A stretch of 6,021 nt of DNA from Candidatus Acetothermia bacterium (GTDB taxonomy: Bacteria; Bipolaricaulota; Bipolaricaulia; UBA7950). The notes under the pieces are model-generated. The model was not told the origin of the DNA. It searched no databases and saw nothing but the letters and a program-made list of their open reading frames with translations. The stretch covers positions 542 to 6,562 of the forward strand of contig DOHL01000004.1 of NCBI GenBank assembly GCA_003535305.1, given 5' to 3'. A program made the position numbers and the translations under genes. Below, piece by piece: positions 6,003 to 6,021 of this stretch; the stretch's first letter is position 1; each line of letters opens with the position of its first letter.

Positions 6003-6021
6003 GTTAGATAACGATACGTTG

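Noticed and set aside
1..6021. CRISPR arrays, tRNA or rRNA genes, transposases
   Set aside because: No regularly spaced direct repeats, cloverleaf signals, rRNA-like sequence or transposase motifs were seen on either strand.

Overview
The window carries five complete protein genes, all on the minus strand, so transcription runs from right to left. The order is tldD, tldE (pmbA), a P1-family (DmpA-like) aminopeptidase, a PLP-dependent D-cysteine desulfhydrase-like enzyme, and a xylose-isomerase-like TIM-barrel protein. G+C looks close to 50% by eye. Shine-Dalgarno (SD) sites are strong and purine-rich, one gene starts with TTG, and both window ends carry near-consensus sigma-70 promoters. This is a bacterium. 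The SD style, the TldD/TldE/P1 peptidase trio and the GTAGGGGC-type palindromic repeats would suit Chloroflexota or Bacillota, but the sequence does not settle the phylum.

Right edge (5949-6021): a short divergent intergenic region. It holds the SD of tldD on the minus strand and a TTGACA-18-TATAAT promoter on the plus strand that points out of the window, so a divergent gene is expected to the right.

2084-5948: a tight peptidase cassette. tldD and tldE overlap by 4 bases (ATGA), and the P1 peptidase starts 8 bases after the tldE stop. TldD keeps its HExxxH zinc site and a later Cys ligand, and TldE is the partner without that site. The P1 enzyme keeps the Gly-Ser self-cleavage site of DmpA-type enzymes. 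Together they look like a cytoplasmic pathway for small, modified or non-standard peptides.

1864-2083: a 220-base gene-free spacer with three members of a palindromic repeat family (GTAGGGGC-type ends, differing inner arms). No convincing promoter or terminator is visible.

90-1863: two tightly linked genes, the PLP enzyme and the TIM-barrel protein, separated by a single base (TAA-A-ATG). They may be a separate unit or a continuation of the peptidase operon. If they are linked, D-amino acids released by the peptidases could be a substrate for the PLP enzyme; this is inference.

Left edge (1-89): very AT-rich (4 G/C in 49 bases at 12-60). It holds a perfect TTGACA-17-TATAAT promoter on the minus strand, two adjacent palindromes spaced about two helical turns apart, and a near-perfect SD. 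The next gene must start within a few bases outside the window, is separately promoted and is probably controlled by a repressor or other DNA-binding regulator.
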